From Barthelona sp. PCE (lineage: Eukaryota; Metamonada: BaSk clade): a stretch of DNA of 64,000 nucleotides. Shown piece after piece: positions 43,497 to 53,701 of the stretch. The stretch is taken from positions 62,001 to 126,000 of the forward strand of contig JAUFOR010000008.1 of the NCBI GenBank assembly GCA_040285745.1, given 5' to 3'. The translations under genes and the position numbers were made by a program. Position 1 is the first letter of the stretch; each line of letters opens with the position of its first letter. A model generated the notes under the pieces. The model did not search any database. It was not told the DNA's origin and saw only the letters and a program-made list of their open reading frames with translations.

Positions 43497-44456
43497 CTAG
43501 ATCGATTCGCATTGGTATAGATAAGGGAGCGTGTGTACATTGAGCTTCTTCTCTGTCCTTACACTGTTGGCATTAGTTGTTACTATGGTTGGGTTAATGG
43601 TGGCCTTCTTTGACAAAACAAACGCGCGAATCTGATCTAATGATCGCGCAGAGTGCACCTTTGTGTGTTTATGCTTGGAGCTTGGGCGATATCGAGTATT
43701 AAACGATGGATCAACACGGGTGTTGTTATCCCACCCATTTTCTAACTCTTCTTTCTTCTCCTCCGTCATCTCAGTTGTGTCGTACGTGACAGGGACACCG
43801 TCTTCGACCTCATGCGCCATGATGCGAGGCTTTAAATCCTCTTCAACCATAACGACTTCAGCAACTTCTGTAGCCATCTCTGTGACCATTGACTCTTGCT
43901 CAGCCTTCATGTTCTCCAGTCGCTCTTCGCCCTTTTCCTTGACAGTTTGAAGCAATTCCTTCATATTATCATCCTCAAGAATGGTCAAATCAAGACTTTC
44001 AGTAAATTCCAACAATGCCTCGATTTGCTGCTTTTCTTTTGACTCCTCTGCCTGCTTGATCTCATCCTCTGTCTTGGCCCAATCAGGTTTTCTTCTCCTA
44101 CGACTTCTTTTTTTACGATTCCTTTTTTTCTCGGCTTCTTCCTCATCTATTCGCTTTTGTTTCATTTGAGCACCATATTCCTTCAACCACCGCCTGTGCT
44201 TTTGAATATATGAAGTCATATGAGCTTTCTTACGTCGTTCGTCAATTTCTTTGTGGAGTTCTGAATCCTTGCTTCGAACTGTATCAGATGTGTACGTAAG
44301 ATAATTTTGTGTTCTTGAAGTTGAAATAAATGGTCGAACAAAAGGCTTAGTCTCGGGTTGATAACTTTGTGAGTCTTGTGTGTAAGAAACAACGTTATTG
44401 GGAACCTCCGGTGGCTCACTTATTAATAAGTTTTTGGCATCACTCGAAAAACTCAT
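43497..44456 (-). CDS. Charged coiled-coil protein with basic stretch, unknown
   Basis: Protein of 319 residues. After a polar N-terminus comes a helical segment (about 60-100) ending in a strongly basic run (KKRNRKKRSRRRRKP), then acidic coiled coil (about 130-200) and a Ser/Thr/Asn-rich C-terminus. The basic run could be a nuclear or microtubule-binding signal. No family recognised. ATG 44454-44456 (MSFSSDAKN) lies 12 nt after a minus-sense CCTTTT (44469-44474), which favours it over the longer frame. Confidence 0.6.
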   Translation of the reverse strand: MSFSSDAKNLLISEPPEVPNNVVSYTQDSQSYQPETKPFVRPFISTSRTQNYLTYTSDTVRSKDSELHKEIDERRKKAHMTSYIQKHRRWLKEYGAQMKQKRIDEEEAEKKRNRKKRSRRRRKPDWAKTEDEIKQAEESKEKQQIEALLEFTESLDLTILEDDNMKELLQTVKEKGEERLENMKAEQESMVTEMATEVAEVVMVEEDLKPRIMAHEVEDGVPVTYDTTEMTEEKKEELENGWDNNTRVDPSFNTRYRPSSKHKHTKVHSARSLDQIRAFVLSKKATINPTIVTTNANSVRTEKKLNVHTLPYLYQCESI

Positions 44457-44468
44457 GCTAAACGATGG

Positions 44469-44474
44469 AAAAGG
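44469..44474 (-). promoter_or_regulatory. M5-like CCTTTT promoter motif
   Basis: Minus-sense TTTTTCCTTTTCC ends 12 nt before ATG 44456 and decides that start. Confidence 0.5.
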
Positions 44475-44559
44475 AAAAACTTTTAAAAACAAATGTTTCG
44501 TGTTTTATAACCAATTTCAATTCGTTGCACAATCTCATTTAATCGTGTGCTGAGCGTGT

Positions 44560-46509
44560 ATGAAGTTTACTAGCACATATTCCGTTTTAAAAGGGGATTT
44601 AGCGACTTTAGTATTTCAGTTTTGGCCTCCTCATCATGACACATGGGATACCGCATCATTCGAAGCTTCAGTCCTCAACGTGCCTGATACGCCAAAAGGT
44701 TGCGTCCTTGTGCGGCCAGATTCTCGTTTGCGACCGTGCAAATTGTCAATAGAGTTTGAAGGTACAATTCCATGTGTGAGGGGTGTGTGTATTATTTCAA
44801 CTGCTCGCAGATGTACACTTAATGATGTTACTACAATCACTGGAACGAACAACGGTAAGCGTTGGCAGAAATTATTTTTGAGTTCTCGAGATCTAGTTGA
44901 AAATAATCAGCTGACTGTGCGGTTCCCGCTTAGTAACGCGAGGGGCGGCATCGAGGTGTACTCTATCTGTTTATTTTGTGAGAATGAGAATGTTGGAAAC
45001 AAGAACATTGTCAGTCCTACATCGTTGGATTCGGACTTTCCGGTCATCAAGTCACAACAGTTTGAACTGCAGCCGTCGCCCATCTCAGACATTTCTCCCA
45101 TCAAAAGCTCGCGTTTACCTCAACCGCACTCACCCTTTGATTCTAGCACTCTTCCTGAGCGATTGTTGATGCCCACAAGTGAAGTGAGGGTAGTGGTTGA
45201 GGAACAGGTGACGCCCAAACCAGTGCCAAAAGATGATACGATTGATTTGGTTAAAGCTTTTTCGAGCATTATGAACACTGAGATTGACGAGACACCACCC
45301 TCTTTTTCAGCACAGCTTGTTTTCCCAGCTATTTTATCCGAACCCTCTATACCATCTGAGGTCATACAACCCTCCTCAAAGGAGGATAAGATTGAGGTTA
45401 AGGAAGAAGAGGTTGAGAAAAATCAAATTGTGGATGAGATAGATGAATACATGACGCCTGATCGTATCGATATCGTGAAAGAAAAGGAGCCCAGCGTATC
45501 TCCGCTCAGATACACAGAACTGGCAAGTACAGCTAGTTCAATGGCTTCACCCACGCAAGATATGATAGATCGTCAAGCAAATGCCATTGCGGATGTTCTG
45601 GCATCCCGATTGTTTTTGACCCAGACCAATTCGACCTCGCACGTCGAGGAGTTGGTCATTGAATGCCTGAGGAATAACAATGTTAGTGAAACAATTGTTC
45701 AGGCCGTAAAGGAAATTTTTGCATCCGATAAGACGGGTATCAGTCCAGTTCGTAAGCATGTTCCAATAATACAAACAGAGACGATCGATACATCACCAAA
45801 TCACACCACACAGGCACCAGTGGAAGCAGAAGAGGTAGACAGCTTCCTAGGCCTGAGCGGGTTGAGCATGGGCAGTGTTGGCAGTAGATTCTCTGTTGAT
45901 GACTTCAACGTGGCACAGCAGAGAATTGAGGATGACATTGAGAAGCGGAAAAGCGGTTTTGTGACTTCTCCACTTGCAAGTGTTGCAACAGTGGTTGACA
46001 ACGCCAGCGATATATCACTCACAGAAGTTGTTAACTTGTCAGACCTATCCATGGGAGAGGATGAAGTTGTTGAACCAGAACTTGAGGCAGAACTTATTGA
46101 GGCAGATGTCATGGTTAAACCTGTACAAGCCGTGGAGGAGCCACGCAGTTATGTTGATGAGTATCGTAAATCTCTTGCGTTTGAACTGGACTCGTTACTG
46201 GAGCGACAGTCGCAGCGTATCAACCAGCCATTGGACGAGGTAGTGGATGAAGAAAAAATAGATAAAGAACTACAGGAGCAGAAACGTGTTTCAGATAGCA
46301 TCATGAACGATCTTGAAGTGAAGGATGTACCTGTTCCTGATGTTTCAGTGGAGAAGGAGGTGAAGGATGTCGAACCTGCAAGATTTATGAGTGAAACCAG
46401 GGAATTCGGGATTCAGTCTGTTGTTTTTGTGGAGAAAATGCCAGTTACACCACCCCCGCGCATAATAGCACCTCGTTTGCGTGAAAGAATGAGGAGAAGA
46501 AAAAAGTAA
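44560..46509 (+). CDS. Large acidic protein with N-terminal beta domain, unknown
   Basis: Protein of 649 residues. The first 145 residues look like a beta-sandwich (SVLKGDLATLVFQFWP, CKLSIEFEGTIPCVRGVCI, QLTVRFPLSNARGGIEVYSICLF), possibly galactose-binding-like as in XRCC1 or CEP104 N-termini; this is inference. The rest is low-complexity, acidic, Pro/Ser/Val-rich with EVEEE-type runs, a short conserved-looking helix (residues about 335-375), and a terminal basic RLRERMRRRKK. No function assigned. Stop overlaps TAAA. Confidence 0.6.
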   Translation: MKFTSTYSVLKGDLATLVFQFWPPHHDTWDTASFEASVLNVPDTPKGCVLVRPDSRLRPCKLSIEFEGTIPCVRGVCIISTARRCTLNDVTTITGTNNGKRWQKLFLSSRDLVENNQLTVRFPLSNARGGIEVYSICLFCENENVGNKNIVSPTSLDSDFPVIKSQQFELQPSPISDISPIKSSRLPQPHSPFDSSTLPERLLMPTSEVRVVVEEQVTPKPVPKDDTIDLVKAFSSIMNTEIDETPPSFSAQLVFPAILSEPSIPSEVIQPSSKEDKIEVKEEEVEKNQIVDEIDEYMTPDRIDIVKEKEPSVSPLRYTELASTASSMASPTQDMIDRQANAIADVLASRLFLTQTNSTSHVEELVIECLRNNNVSETIVQAVKEIFASDKTGISPVRKHVPIIQTETIDTSPNHTTQAPVEAEEVDSFLGLSGLSMGSVGSRFSVDDFNVAQQRIEDDIEKRKSGFVTSPLASVATVVDNASDISLTEVVNLSDLSMGEDEVVEPELEAELIEADVMVKPVQAVEEPRSYVDEYRKSLAFELDSLLERQSQRINQPLDEVVDEEKIDKELQEQKRVSDSIMNDLEVKDVPVPDVSVEKEVKDVEPARFMSETREFGIQSVVFVEKMPVTPPPRIIAPRLRERMRRRKK

Positions 46510-46629
46510 ATAGTGTTTATGTGATTTTAGAGATTATTTGTCTGGCTTTTGTGGTTTTTTATTGTAGAAAAATACATTTCTTAATGTTGAAATAGTAAAA
46601 AACTTACTTTAAAAAGAATACACTATATC

Positions 46630-48564
46630 ATGAACGTAACAACGGATAATTTTATTGATGCGTTGCCAGTGATCAAGGATTCTATTGACAACAGCATTGC
46701 TATTGCAATTGATTTTGAGTTTTGTGGAGGTATGTCCAATAGCAGTTCATCTTTCGCTGATGCGCCTTTTTTGCGTTATGAGAATGAGCTGAAGGGGACC
46801 AAGAAGCCAATTATTAGTCAAGTGGGTCTTGCAATGGTCAACAGCAGTATGGAATGTGATGTTTATAACATTTTCCACATGCCAGAACGTTCAAACAGGA
46901 GATCAGACATGACACTGTCAAAGGGATCCTTGCAATTCCTCGCTGATAACCACTTTGATTTTAACCAATGGGTCAAGAAGGGAGTTTCTTCCTTGAGAAA
47001 GAGAAGTGCAGATAAATTTATGAATAATAAGCGCTCTAAGTACGAGGTCAGCGATAAGTACAAGGTTAGTGAAAGTGATTTAGCAGTTTTACAGCCTTTC
47101 CTTGATGCTTTTGAGGAACTTGATTTCTTTGCTGGAGAATTTCCTGAAGATATGTTCCAGAAGAGAATTGTTGATCGCCCCGACGGCTGGAGAGATGATA
47201 TGTCTTCTTTTAGCGTTGTGAAATTGGAAGAAGGTGTTCTTCATTTGACGGCTCCTTCATGGATTCTCGAGAAAGCTGCTCGAAAATATTTGCTAAACAG
47301 CGGATTCCGTTATGAGGAAACTGTTCACCAAAAGAATGGATTCATCGACTTTGTCGTGTACAAGTTGGAGGATGATCGTGATGCAGAATTTATGGAGTTG
47401 CGCACTGCTCATGTTGAAGGAGAAATCATTATGGGAGTTGGTGTCACTCTGATTTTTGAGCACTTGATCAAGGCAGGTAAGCCCATCATTGGTCACAACT
47501 GTATGACAGATCTCATCTTCGCAATGAACACTTTCTGGGATCCTGAGAATAATCCTCAAACACTTGTTGAGTTCGGACACTTCCTTGTACAGAATAATAT
47601 CACACTATTGGACTCCAAGGTACTGGCCAAGGGTATGGATCTTCAAGAAACCTATCTAGGCGGTCTTTACACAAATATCAGAAAACTTGAGAACGATGAT
47701 GAAGCTCTGCTTGAGGGTATGTTCCGCCCCGACCGTTTTGTCAAGTTGCGTGATTGTGCCATTAATGAGGACTACAAGGTAATAGAAATGCTCGCCAAGG
47801 ATGATGTTAAAGAGTTTGTTGAAAACAACGCACATGAGGCCGGATATGACGCTTACTTCACCGCGTACAGCTTTTTCGCTCTTCTTCAGAACTACCTTCC
47901 GCTTTTTGACCTTGACATCGAAGGAATTCCAGATGGTTTCGTTGCAGCAATGAGCGATAGCATGACAAATAGCATTTGTGCATACGGTTCAATGTACCCT
48001 TCGCTCTCTCTCGTTGGTCCTCAGGAGTTTGTAGACTTGTCTTACTCATACGCAATTATTATTGATAAAGATTATCCCTTGTTCAAGTGGCGTGTAGGTG
48101 ATGAACTCGCTAAGATTATCCCTGAGCTCAAGCCTTTTGTTGAGAACCGCTCAATCAGAGTTGATAAGGGAACGGGTTTCAACACTTATTATGTACGTTG
48201 GGATAATAACAAGAAACAACAGCAGTTTGATAAGGCTGTCGCCGAGTGGAAGAATTTCGAGTGCGATGAGAATGATGAAGAATCCATGAAGAAATACACA
48301 GAGTTGGGAGAGCGAATTGCCAAGCTTTCAAGTGAGATTGAGATTCTTAAGCCAAAGAAGATTGCATTCCTCAAGGCTATGATTGGACTCAACACTTCTA
48401 AGAAGATGAGAAAGCGTAACATCATAGTTCAGCCTCTTGCTGATTACTTTGACAGAATTTATAGTGTTCAGCTGACCAAGGCCAATTTGCGCATTGGTTA
48501 CAATAGAGAGCGTGCTATATCAATGAAACGTCAATGTTTGGCTGAAGATGTGCTTGAAGAATGA
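46630..48564 (+). CDS. PARN-like poly(A)-specific ribonuclease (CAF1 family)
   Basis: Protein of 644 residues. DEDDh nuclease motifs in order: IAIDFEF (Asp and Glu), GHNCMTDLIF (Asp), and AHEAGYDAYFTAYSF (His and Asp). N-terminal NVTTDNFIDALPVIKDSI and ISQVGLAMVN are PARN-like, as is FHFDFNQW-type HFDFNQWVKKGV. The interval between the first motifs (about residues 120-280) holds an R3H-like insertion position. PARN removes poly(A) from mRNAs and trims small RNAs. The C-terminal part (about 480-644) includes a coiled-coil and a basic end. Closest alternative is a CAF1/PNLDC-type nuclease. Confidence 0.85.
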   Translation: MNVTTDNFIDALPVIKDSIDNSIAIAIDFEFCGGMSNSSSSFADAPFLRYENELKGTKKPIISQVGLAMVNSSMECDVYNIFHMPERSNRRSDMTLSKGSLQFLADNHFDFNQWVKKGVSSLRKRSADKFMNNKRSKYEVSDKYKVSESDLAVLQPFLDAFEELDFFAGEFPEDMFQKRIVDRPDGWRDDMSSFSVVKLEEGVLHLTAPSWILEKAARKYLLNSGFRYEETVHQKNGFIDFVVYKLEDDRDAEFMELRTAHVEGEIIMGVGVTLIFEHLIKAGKPIIGHNCMTDLIFAMNTFWDPENNPQTLVEFGHFLVQNNITLLDSKVLAKGMDLQETYLGGLYTNIRKLENDDEALLEGMFRPDRFVKLRDCAINEDYKVIEMLAKDDVKEFVENNAHEAGYDAYFTAYSFFALLQNYLPLFDLDIEGIPDGFVAAMSDSMTNSICAYGSMYPSLSLVGPQEFVDLSYSYAIIIDKDYPLFKWRVGDELAKIIPELKPFVENRSIRVDKGTGFNTYYVRWDNNKKQQQFDKAVAEWKNFECDENDEESMKKYTELGERIAKLSSEIEILKPKKIAFLKAMIGLNTSKKMRKRNIIVQPLADYFDRIYSVQLTKANLRIGYNRERAISMKRQCLAEDVLEE

Positions 48565-48660
48565 TCATTCGTATCAGAAAGGGAAAATTTCTGATTTATT
48601 AAAGAAATTTAGAGATGTATAAGAGTAAACAATAATGTATAATGTAGCAATTTACTAACC

Positions 48661-50271
48661 TTACTGATCATAATGGAACCAATTCTTCAATGTTGTCTGT
48701 TTTTTTTTTTTTGGTGCCTTTCTGTTTAATCTTGAATTCTTTGACATATTTGATATCTCAGTGTAGCTTCTTTTTTTCCTCTGTTTTCGAGATTCTGAAT
48801 CTAAACGGCGCTGAATTTCAAAAGCAAAATGCCAGTCCTTGTGTTCTTCCCATTTCTCAAATTCAATTATTTTACCACACTTGTCGCACTTTTTTCCTTT
48901 CGGCTCTGGCTCTTTGACAACCTTCCTCATTGACACAAGTGGGGGAGATAACATTGTTTGTGGTTTTTGAATTACTGGTTCATAAACCACTTTGGCAACA
49001 GGTTCTTCAGCAGGCTTCTGAAAAAAATCTGTTATTGCCCGACGACCTGCCTCAATAAAGTTTAGAGTGCACATTGAAAATATACCAATAGAAAATGAAG
49101 ACTGACCAAAATTCTCCAAGAAAAGCTTAAAAACAACATCTTCAATTGCACTTGCTCGAAGATCACCGTTGGAAGGGGGTATTCCCGTTGAACGAGATAC
49201 AATACGGCCTGTTCTTTGTATACGAAGACGCAAGGCCAAAGTTGAAGGACACCTATTATATAAAGCATAATCAAGGTTGATTCGATCACATAGCTCTGTC
49301 AAAAGGGGCCACATCTCGGACTTGAACCTGGAATGTGTTGTTATAGGATTACCAGCAAAACTGCGTGAAACACCAATTGACTTTGGTGGTCCTTTCTCAA
49401 CGACAGGACTGTGGTCGTGTCCCAACATGACGTTCCAGAGCCATCCCGCGCGGTCTCCAACCAGTTCCTCAAGTTTTTCATGTCCCAAAGATCGTATTTT
49501 CGCAAAGCTTGTTATATGACAATCTTCAAGCAGCTGAAAAAACACGCCACCGATACCTGGTATCTTTCTCAACGACTTAATGCTGTCCAAGAACGGTGTT
49601 ACCTGCTCAGGCATCAATAGGGTCTGATTAAATGGCTTGCGGTGATCAGCAACTGCTTTGGCAAAAAGTTTGTTGTTAAAAATACCGCAGGAACTCGTAT
49701 AGTCTAGTGTCTCTTTCAAATACATGCGAAGCTTTTCCGCAATGGACGATCCTGCCAACAGACGTATGTGAGAAGATAGAGAAGACTCATCCCCCCTCAA
49801 CAACATCATGCGCTCCTTCTCTAGTGCTTCCACCGAAATTTCAGGCAACCCATGCTCCAACAAGAAGCGGCGCTGGTCAACAACAGTCTCGAATGACTTG
49901 CGAATTTCATCCATAATGAGACAACTTACGTCGAAGTACATCTCATCGATCGAAGCTCTCTCAACAACTACTGCTGGATTCCATTCGGTCACATATCCCA
50001 CAAGGCAGTTGAGAATCTCACGTGACGCCTCTCTGTAACGACGAAGATCGGTTTTTACCACAACAAGTGAAGGACAAATCTTCTTAAGCTTCTTTAGCGG
50101 TCCCATCTTGGGAACATTCATCTTTCTTGCGGAATGGGATGTTGCAATGATCGCTGTGCGTTGAAGGATACCGATAGGTACCTTATCATCCAAGTTTAAT
50201 CGAATTCGTTCAACTTGAGTATAAAATCCATCTAAATCAAGCAGTATAACAACCCTATTATCGCTGTTCAT
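48661..50271 (-). CDS. DNA polymerase eta (Y-family translesion polymerase)
   Basis: Protein of 536 residues. Palm motifs: LLDLDGFY (Asp12, Asp14) and ERASIDEMYFDVS (catalytic Asp-Glu). Helix-hairpin-helix region LRKIPGIGG. After the little-finger domain comes a UBZ3 zinc finger (C-x2-C-x11-H-x3-H, CDKC...EEHKDWHFAFEIQ), the exact form and spacing of Pol eta, and a C-terminal PIP-box-like QTTLKNWF for PCNA. These ends separate it from kappa and iota. It bypasses UV dimers and similar lesions. An additional TDFFQKP string upstream resembles a REV1-interacting or PIP motif. ATG 50269-50271. Confidence 0.9.
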   Translation of the reverse strand: MNSDNRVVILLDLDGFYTQVERIRLNLDDKVPIGILQRTAIIATSHSARKMNVPKMGPLKKLKKICPSLVVVKTDLRRYREASREILNCLVGYVTEWNPAVVVERASIDEMYFDVSCLIMDEIRKSFETVVDQRRFLLEHGLPEISVEALEKERMMLLRGDESSLSSHIRLLAGSSIAEKLRMYLKETLDYTSSCGIFNNKLFAKAVADHRKPFNQTLLMPEQVTPFLDSIKSLRKIPGIGGVFFQLLEDCHITSFAKIRSLGHEKLEELVGDRAGWLWNVMLGHDHSPVVEKGPPKSIGVSRSFAGNPITTHSRFKSEMWPLLTELCDRINLDYALYNRCPSTLALRLRIQRTGRIVSRSTGIPPSNGDLRASAIEDVVFKLFLENFGQSSFSIGIFSMCTLNFIEAGRRAITDFFQKPAEEPVAKVVYEPVIQKPQTMLSPPLVSMRKVVKEPEPKGKKCDKCGKIIEFEKWEEHKDWHFAFEIQRRLDSESRKQRKKRSYTEISNMSKNSRLNRKAPKKKKQTTLKNWFHYDQ

Positions 50272-50472
50272 GCATTAAAAACCCAAAACAATAGAAATAA
50301 GTGAGAAAATGTTCTTTACTGATTGATGTTCTCTGTGATTATGCTCACAAGCCACTTATTGTGTTGGTCTTGCGCGTCGATTTGAGTTGTTGGAATATCA
50401 AATAATTAGTGAAATCACTGTGCTGAATGGTATCAACACATAACTAGAGTGAATGCAGTGTTGAAGGAATAT

Positions 50473-51297
50473 CTACTGAAGCAAAACAGTAACAGTTGAT
50501 CCAATAACAATTGTTAATGTTATGTACCACACGCCATACCATTGAGGTATTGTGACTGCTTCATTTATGAATGAAGAAACAGTTGTGAGACACCCACAAA
50601 AGGCACCAGTCCATATTGTTATCCATGTCTTACTGTCAATATATTTCACAACACATGCATAAATTATTGATCCAAGAATGTTTGCTGCAAATGTTCCATA
50701 TTTCCAGTTTTTTTGGTTTAATTTACCCATGACCTTGCGTAGAAAACACCCAAAAATGGCTAGGATGAGGAAAATGATGAAATAAAATTTTTCAGAAACA
50801 ATAAAAAAACCAAAAACATTCAACACAATCAATAAGGTGAAAAGAAGTAAATAGAAAGGAGATGCGTTGATATTTGACGTATTTTCTGTTTTGGCAGATG
50901 TCTGAGGTTCCTCTATGTCGGAAATCTGCCTCTCATGAAGTGAATTAAAAAATCTCACAAGTACAACAAAGAAGGATACTTGTAAAGTGCCTACAACGAT
51001 GCTATCGCCAAGATCGTTCTTATGAGATGTGCCTAGAGCAAAAGCAAAGCCAGAAAAAGTTGTGTATGATCCACTTAACCCAGTTTTAAGTGATTTAACC
51101 CATTGTTCAGTGGCCCCAAAGCGCGTTAAATTGTACATGGTTGCAATAGTGATACATCCCACCACATTAGATAAGAAATTAATGTCAACAACTGCAATAT
51201 CAAATTTTTCGAACAAATAATTCGTAATTACTCGCAAATTCACGCCTAAAAGACACGAAATAGCCAGTTGTACATACTCAAAATTGAGCCAATTCAT
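50473..51297 (-). CDS. FEX/CrcB-type fluoride export channel, two-domain
   Basis: Protein of 274 residues with eight to nine membrane helices arranged as two inverted CrcB-like halves, as in eukaryotic FEX. First half: NFLSNVVGCITIA with the polar-track Asn, and SGSYTTFSGFAFA. Second half: FAANILGSIIYA and CGCLTTVSSFINEA. The TTFS/TTVS and N-x-x-G pairs are the family signatures. FEX exports toxic fluoride across the plasma membrane. Starts 3 nt after a minus-sense CCTTTT (51301-51306), an almost leaderless message. ATG 51295-51297. Confidence 0.85.
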   Translation of the reverse strand: MNWLNFEYVQLAISCLLGVNLRVITNYLFEKFDIAVVDINFLSNVVGCITIATMYNLTRFGATEQWVKSLKTGLSGSYTTFSGFAFALGTSHKNDLGDSIVVGTLQVSFFVVLVRFFNSLHERQISDIEEPQTSAKTENTSNINASPFYLLLFTLLIVLNVFGFFIVSEKFYFIIFLILAIFGCFLRKVMGKLNQKNWKYGTFAANILGSIIYACVVKYIDSKTWITIWTGAFCGCLTTVSSFINEAVTIPQWYGVWYITLTIVIGSTVTVLLQ

Positions 51298-51300
51298 TGA

Positions 51301-51306
51301 AAAGGG
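51301..51306 (-). promoter_or_regulatory. M5-like CCTTTT motif 3 nt before ATG
   Basis: Minus-sense ACCCTTTTCA runs directly into the ATG of the fluoride-channel gene; one of the shortest leaders in the window. Confidence 0.55.
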
Positions 51307-51344
51307 TAATTTTCGAAAAACAAGGATTGAATTTACTTTCTTGC

Positions 51345-52265
51345 TTACTTATAGCCGTTCTTCTGATTAAATAATGTCTTTGCTTCAAGAAATGCATGTG
51401 ATACAGGAAAAAGAGTTTCAATAAGAGGACCTCTTTGGTTCAAGTTACGTGCAATGTTGTTTTTCTTTTGAAATCGTTGCTCGTTAAGAAAGGGGCGTGG
51501 AATTGCAACCATTTCATTTGATGAACGCTCTTCAGATTCTTGTTGGTCCTTCTCACCCTCATCTTCCTCATTCTTCTCTTCTATTTTATGAGCAGTTGTT
51601 TTAGAAAGACGTAGATAGTGCTGCACTTGGTTTTGTGTTACTTGTTGTGTCTCATTCGTCAATGAGGCACCAGTAAAAGCCATTCTGGCAATGATATCTG
51701 CATCTGAACAGAACTTGCTGAGTGATTCTGCCAATGCAAACTGATCGTTGTACCCTTTAAACAGACGGCTGACTTCAAATCGAATAAAAGAATGGAATTT
51801 TTTTGGAAATTGAGTAGACATAACCTTGATGACAAAGTCCTCCAAGTGGATGAAGAATACAACCTCGTCGAAGTCACTCTTCTTCTTTCCCTTCATCAGA
51901 AACAAAAGTATTTGTGTGTATGAATTCGCTATGGGAACTACAAGATTTTCAGATTCGCGAAGAACCATAACTTGATCTGATGAGATATTGTTCCTGCACA
52001 GCTGTCTGAAATAGCCGCGAATTGCAACTAAGAATTCTTGAACACTCGAAACCTCGCCTACCCACTTAAGGAATAGAGGATTTTTAGCATCCATCTTGCG
52101 CAGGCTTGCTTCTCTTGCAACACTAAGCGGTGGTGTTTGTCCCACGTATCGCCGCCTGCTTGATTTCCTATTACGTGTTGCTCGATCAGAAAATGTTAAG
52201 TCTTGCGAAGAAAGCGATGCATGTTCGCTTTTAAATGTTTTTATGCTATTTTTTCTAGATTTCAT
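51345..52265 (-). CDS. Helical protein of unknown function
   Basis: Protein of 306 residues. A basic N-terminal tail (TRNRKSSRRRYVG) is followed by a helical domain (about residues 65-200: FLKWVGEVSSVQEFLVAIRGYFRQL, YTQILLFLMKGKKKSDFDEVVFFIHL, FPKKFHSFIRFEVSRLFKGY), then acidic coiled coil (EEKNEEDEGEKDQQESEE) and a polar tail. Not recognised. The domain size and layout recall small flagellar phosphatase-1 regulators, but that is only a guess. ATG 52263-52265. Confidence 0.6.
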   Translation of the reverse strand: MKSRKNSIKTFKSEHASLSSQDLTFSDRATRNRKSSRRRYVGQTPPLSVAREASLRKMDAKNPLFLKWVGEVSSVQEFLVAIRGYFRQLCRNNISSDQVMVLRESENLVVPIANSYTQILLFLMKGKKKSDFDEVVFFIHLEDFVIKVMSTQFPKKFHSFIRFEVSRLFKGYNDQFALAESLSKFCSDADIIARMAFTGASLTNETQQVTQNQVQHYLRLSKTTAHKIEEKNEEDEGEKDQQESEERSSNEMVAIPRPFLNEQRFQKKNNIARNLNQRGPLIETLFPVSHAFLEAKTLFNQKNGYK

Positions 52266-52613
52266 CGTTTTTAAGGAATGTTTAAAATGTTAAAATAATT
52301 TAAAAATTAAGAATTAAGGATTATATAATAGAAAAATGTACAATGATATGATTCTATAAACTGTGTTGTGAAAAGATGCCTAAAACCCCAAGAAAAAACT
52401 GCTTAAGGATAAAAAGAATAGTACAAAGGCTGATATGGGTTGTAAATAGAATAACAACAATTTCATCTCTGCTACATTATGTCACAAGTGTTACACCACT
52501 ATCCAGGAAGAATTAAGTAGTTTGGCAGACAAAAATTCACAGTAATTCATATTGAGTGTGTATTTCCATTTATCATCCCCTTCTCTCATTTTTTGAGTTG
52601 TACAGAAGAAAAA
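52266..52613. other. Divergent intergenic region, 348 bp
   Basis: Between a helical-protein gene (minus) and PDI (plus). AT-rich; the PDI leader has a C/T-rich tract (CCCCTTCTCTC, about 52576-52586) without an exact CCTTTT. No ORF or RNA gene seen. Confidence 0.45.
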
Positions 52614-53681
52614 ATGGTCAAGTTGTTCATTCTTCTCGCGATTTTGTTTTGTTTGACAAGCGCTGAAGTGAGATATCTCACTCCTGATGATTTCGATCAT
52701 GTTGTTAACGGTGATAAGTCCGTTTTAATCGCCTTCAAGGCCCCATGGTGCGGCCACTGTCAGCGTTTAGCTCCTCATTGGAGCGAAGCTGCAAAATTGT
52801 ACGCTAACAAGAAAGATACCGTAATTGCCGAAGTTAACTGTGACGATCACCGCGCTCTGTGTCAGAAGTATGGCATCCGTGGTTATCCTACAATCAAGTT
52901 CTTCAAGAAGGGCACTACTGAACCTGAAGACTACACGGCAGGTCGTTCAACAGAGGATATTGTCAAATTCCTTAACGATAAGACAGGTCACAAGATCCGT
53001 AGCGTTGCTGCTGCATCTGAGGTGTTGGTCTTAAACGGTCAGACCTTCGATAAGATCCTCGAGAAAGACTGCGCTTTTGTTAAATTCTTCGCACCTTGGT
53101 GTGGCCACTGCAAATCTTTGGCTCCCAAGTTTGAAGAGGTCGCTGCAGCATTTGCTGGTTCCCCCGAGGTTAAGATTGCTGAGATCGATTGTGACAATGA
53201 GGCCAACAAGCCCGTTTGTCAAGCTCAAGGCGTTCGTGGATATCCCACTATTAAGCTTTTCTGTGCTGGTGAAAAGACCAAGGATTACTCAGGCGCTCGT
53301 GAAGCACTCAATATCGTTAATTACATTAACAAGAACACCGGTGCCGATCGTAATCTTGATGGTAGCATTGGTGATCAGTATATTATTCTGGAAGAAATCG
53401 GTGATAATCTCATTGACCGCTTTGTTGAGGATGCTGCTGGTGTTGTTGATGAAGTCGAAGTAGCTGCCGCTAAAGAAGAAGGTGTTCACCGTCGTCACAT
53501 TGCTTCTTTCTATGTTCGTGCTGTTAAAAAGCTCATTGATAACCCTGAGTGGGCCACCAAGGAGTACAACCGTCTCGGTCGTATTCTTGACTCCGCTAAT
53601 CTCAACGCTGACAGACGCTTCAACATGCTTCTCCGTCGCAAGTTGCTAGCTCGTATGGCTCACATCTATGATGAAGAGTAA
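52614..53681 (+). CDS. Protein disulfide isomerase, two thioredoxin domains plus ERp29-like D domain
   Basis: Protein of 355 residues. Signal peptide (residues 1-17, FLLAILFCLTSA), then two thioredoxin domains with CGHC active sites at residues 46-49 and 163-166, then an all-helical ERp29-C (D) domain (about 265-355) ending MAHIYDEE. Such PDI-D proteins act in oxidative folding in the ER. There is no KDEL-type signal; in Dictyostelium PDI, which likewise lacks one, the D domain serves retention, so the same may hold here. ATG 52614 starts the signal peptide; upstream codons in frame are not ATG. Confidence 0.92.
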   Translation: MVKLFILLAILFCLTSAEVRYLTPDDFDHVVNGDKSVLIAFKAPWCGHCQRLAPHWSEAAKLYANKKDTVIAEVNCDDHRALCQKYGIRGYPTIKFFKKGTTEPEDYTAGRSTEDIVKFLNDKTGHKIRSVAAASEVLVLNGQTFDKILEKDCAFVKFFAPWCGHCKSLAPKFEEVAAAFAGSPEVKIAEIDCDNEANKPVCQAQGVRGYPTIKLFCAGEKTKDYSGAREALNIVNYINKNTGADRNLDGSIGDQYIILEEIGDNLIDRFVEDAAGVVDEVEVAAAKEEGVHRRHIASFYVRAVKKLIDNPEWATKEYNRLGRILDSANLNADRRFNMLLRRKLLARMAHIYDEE

Positions 53682-53701
53682 TAGTAGAATGTAAACAGTG
53701 T

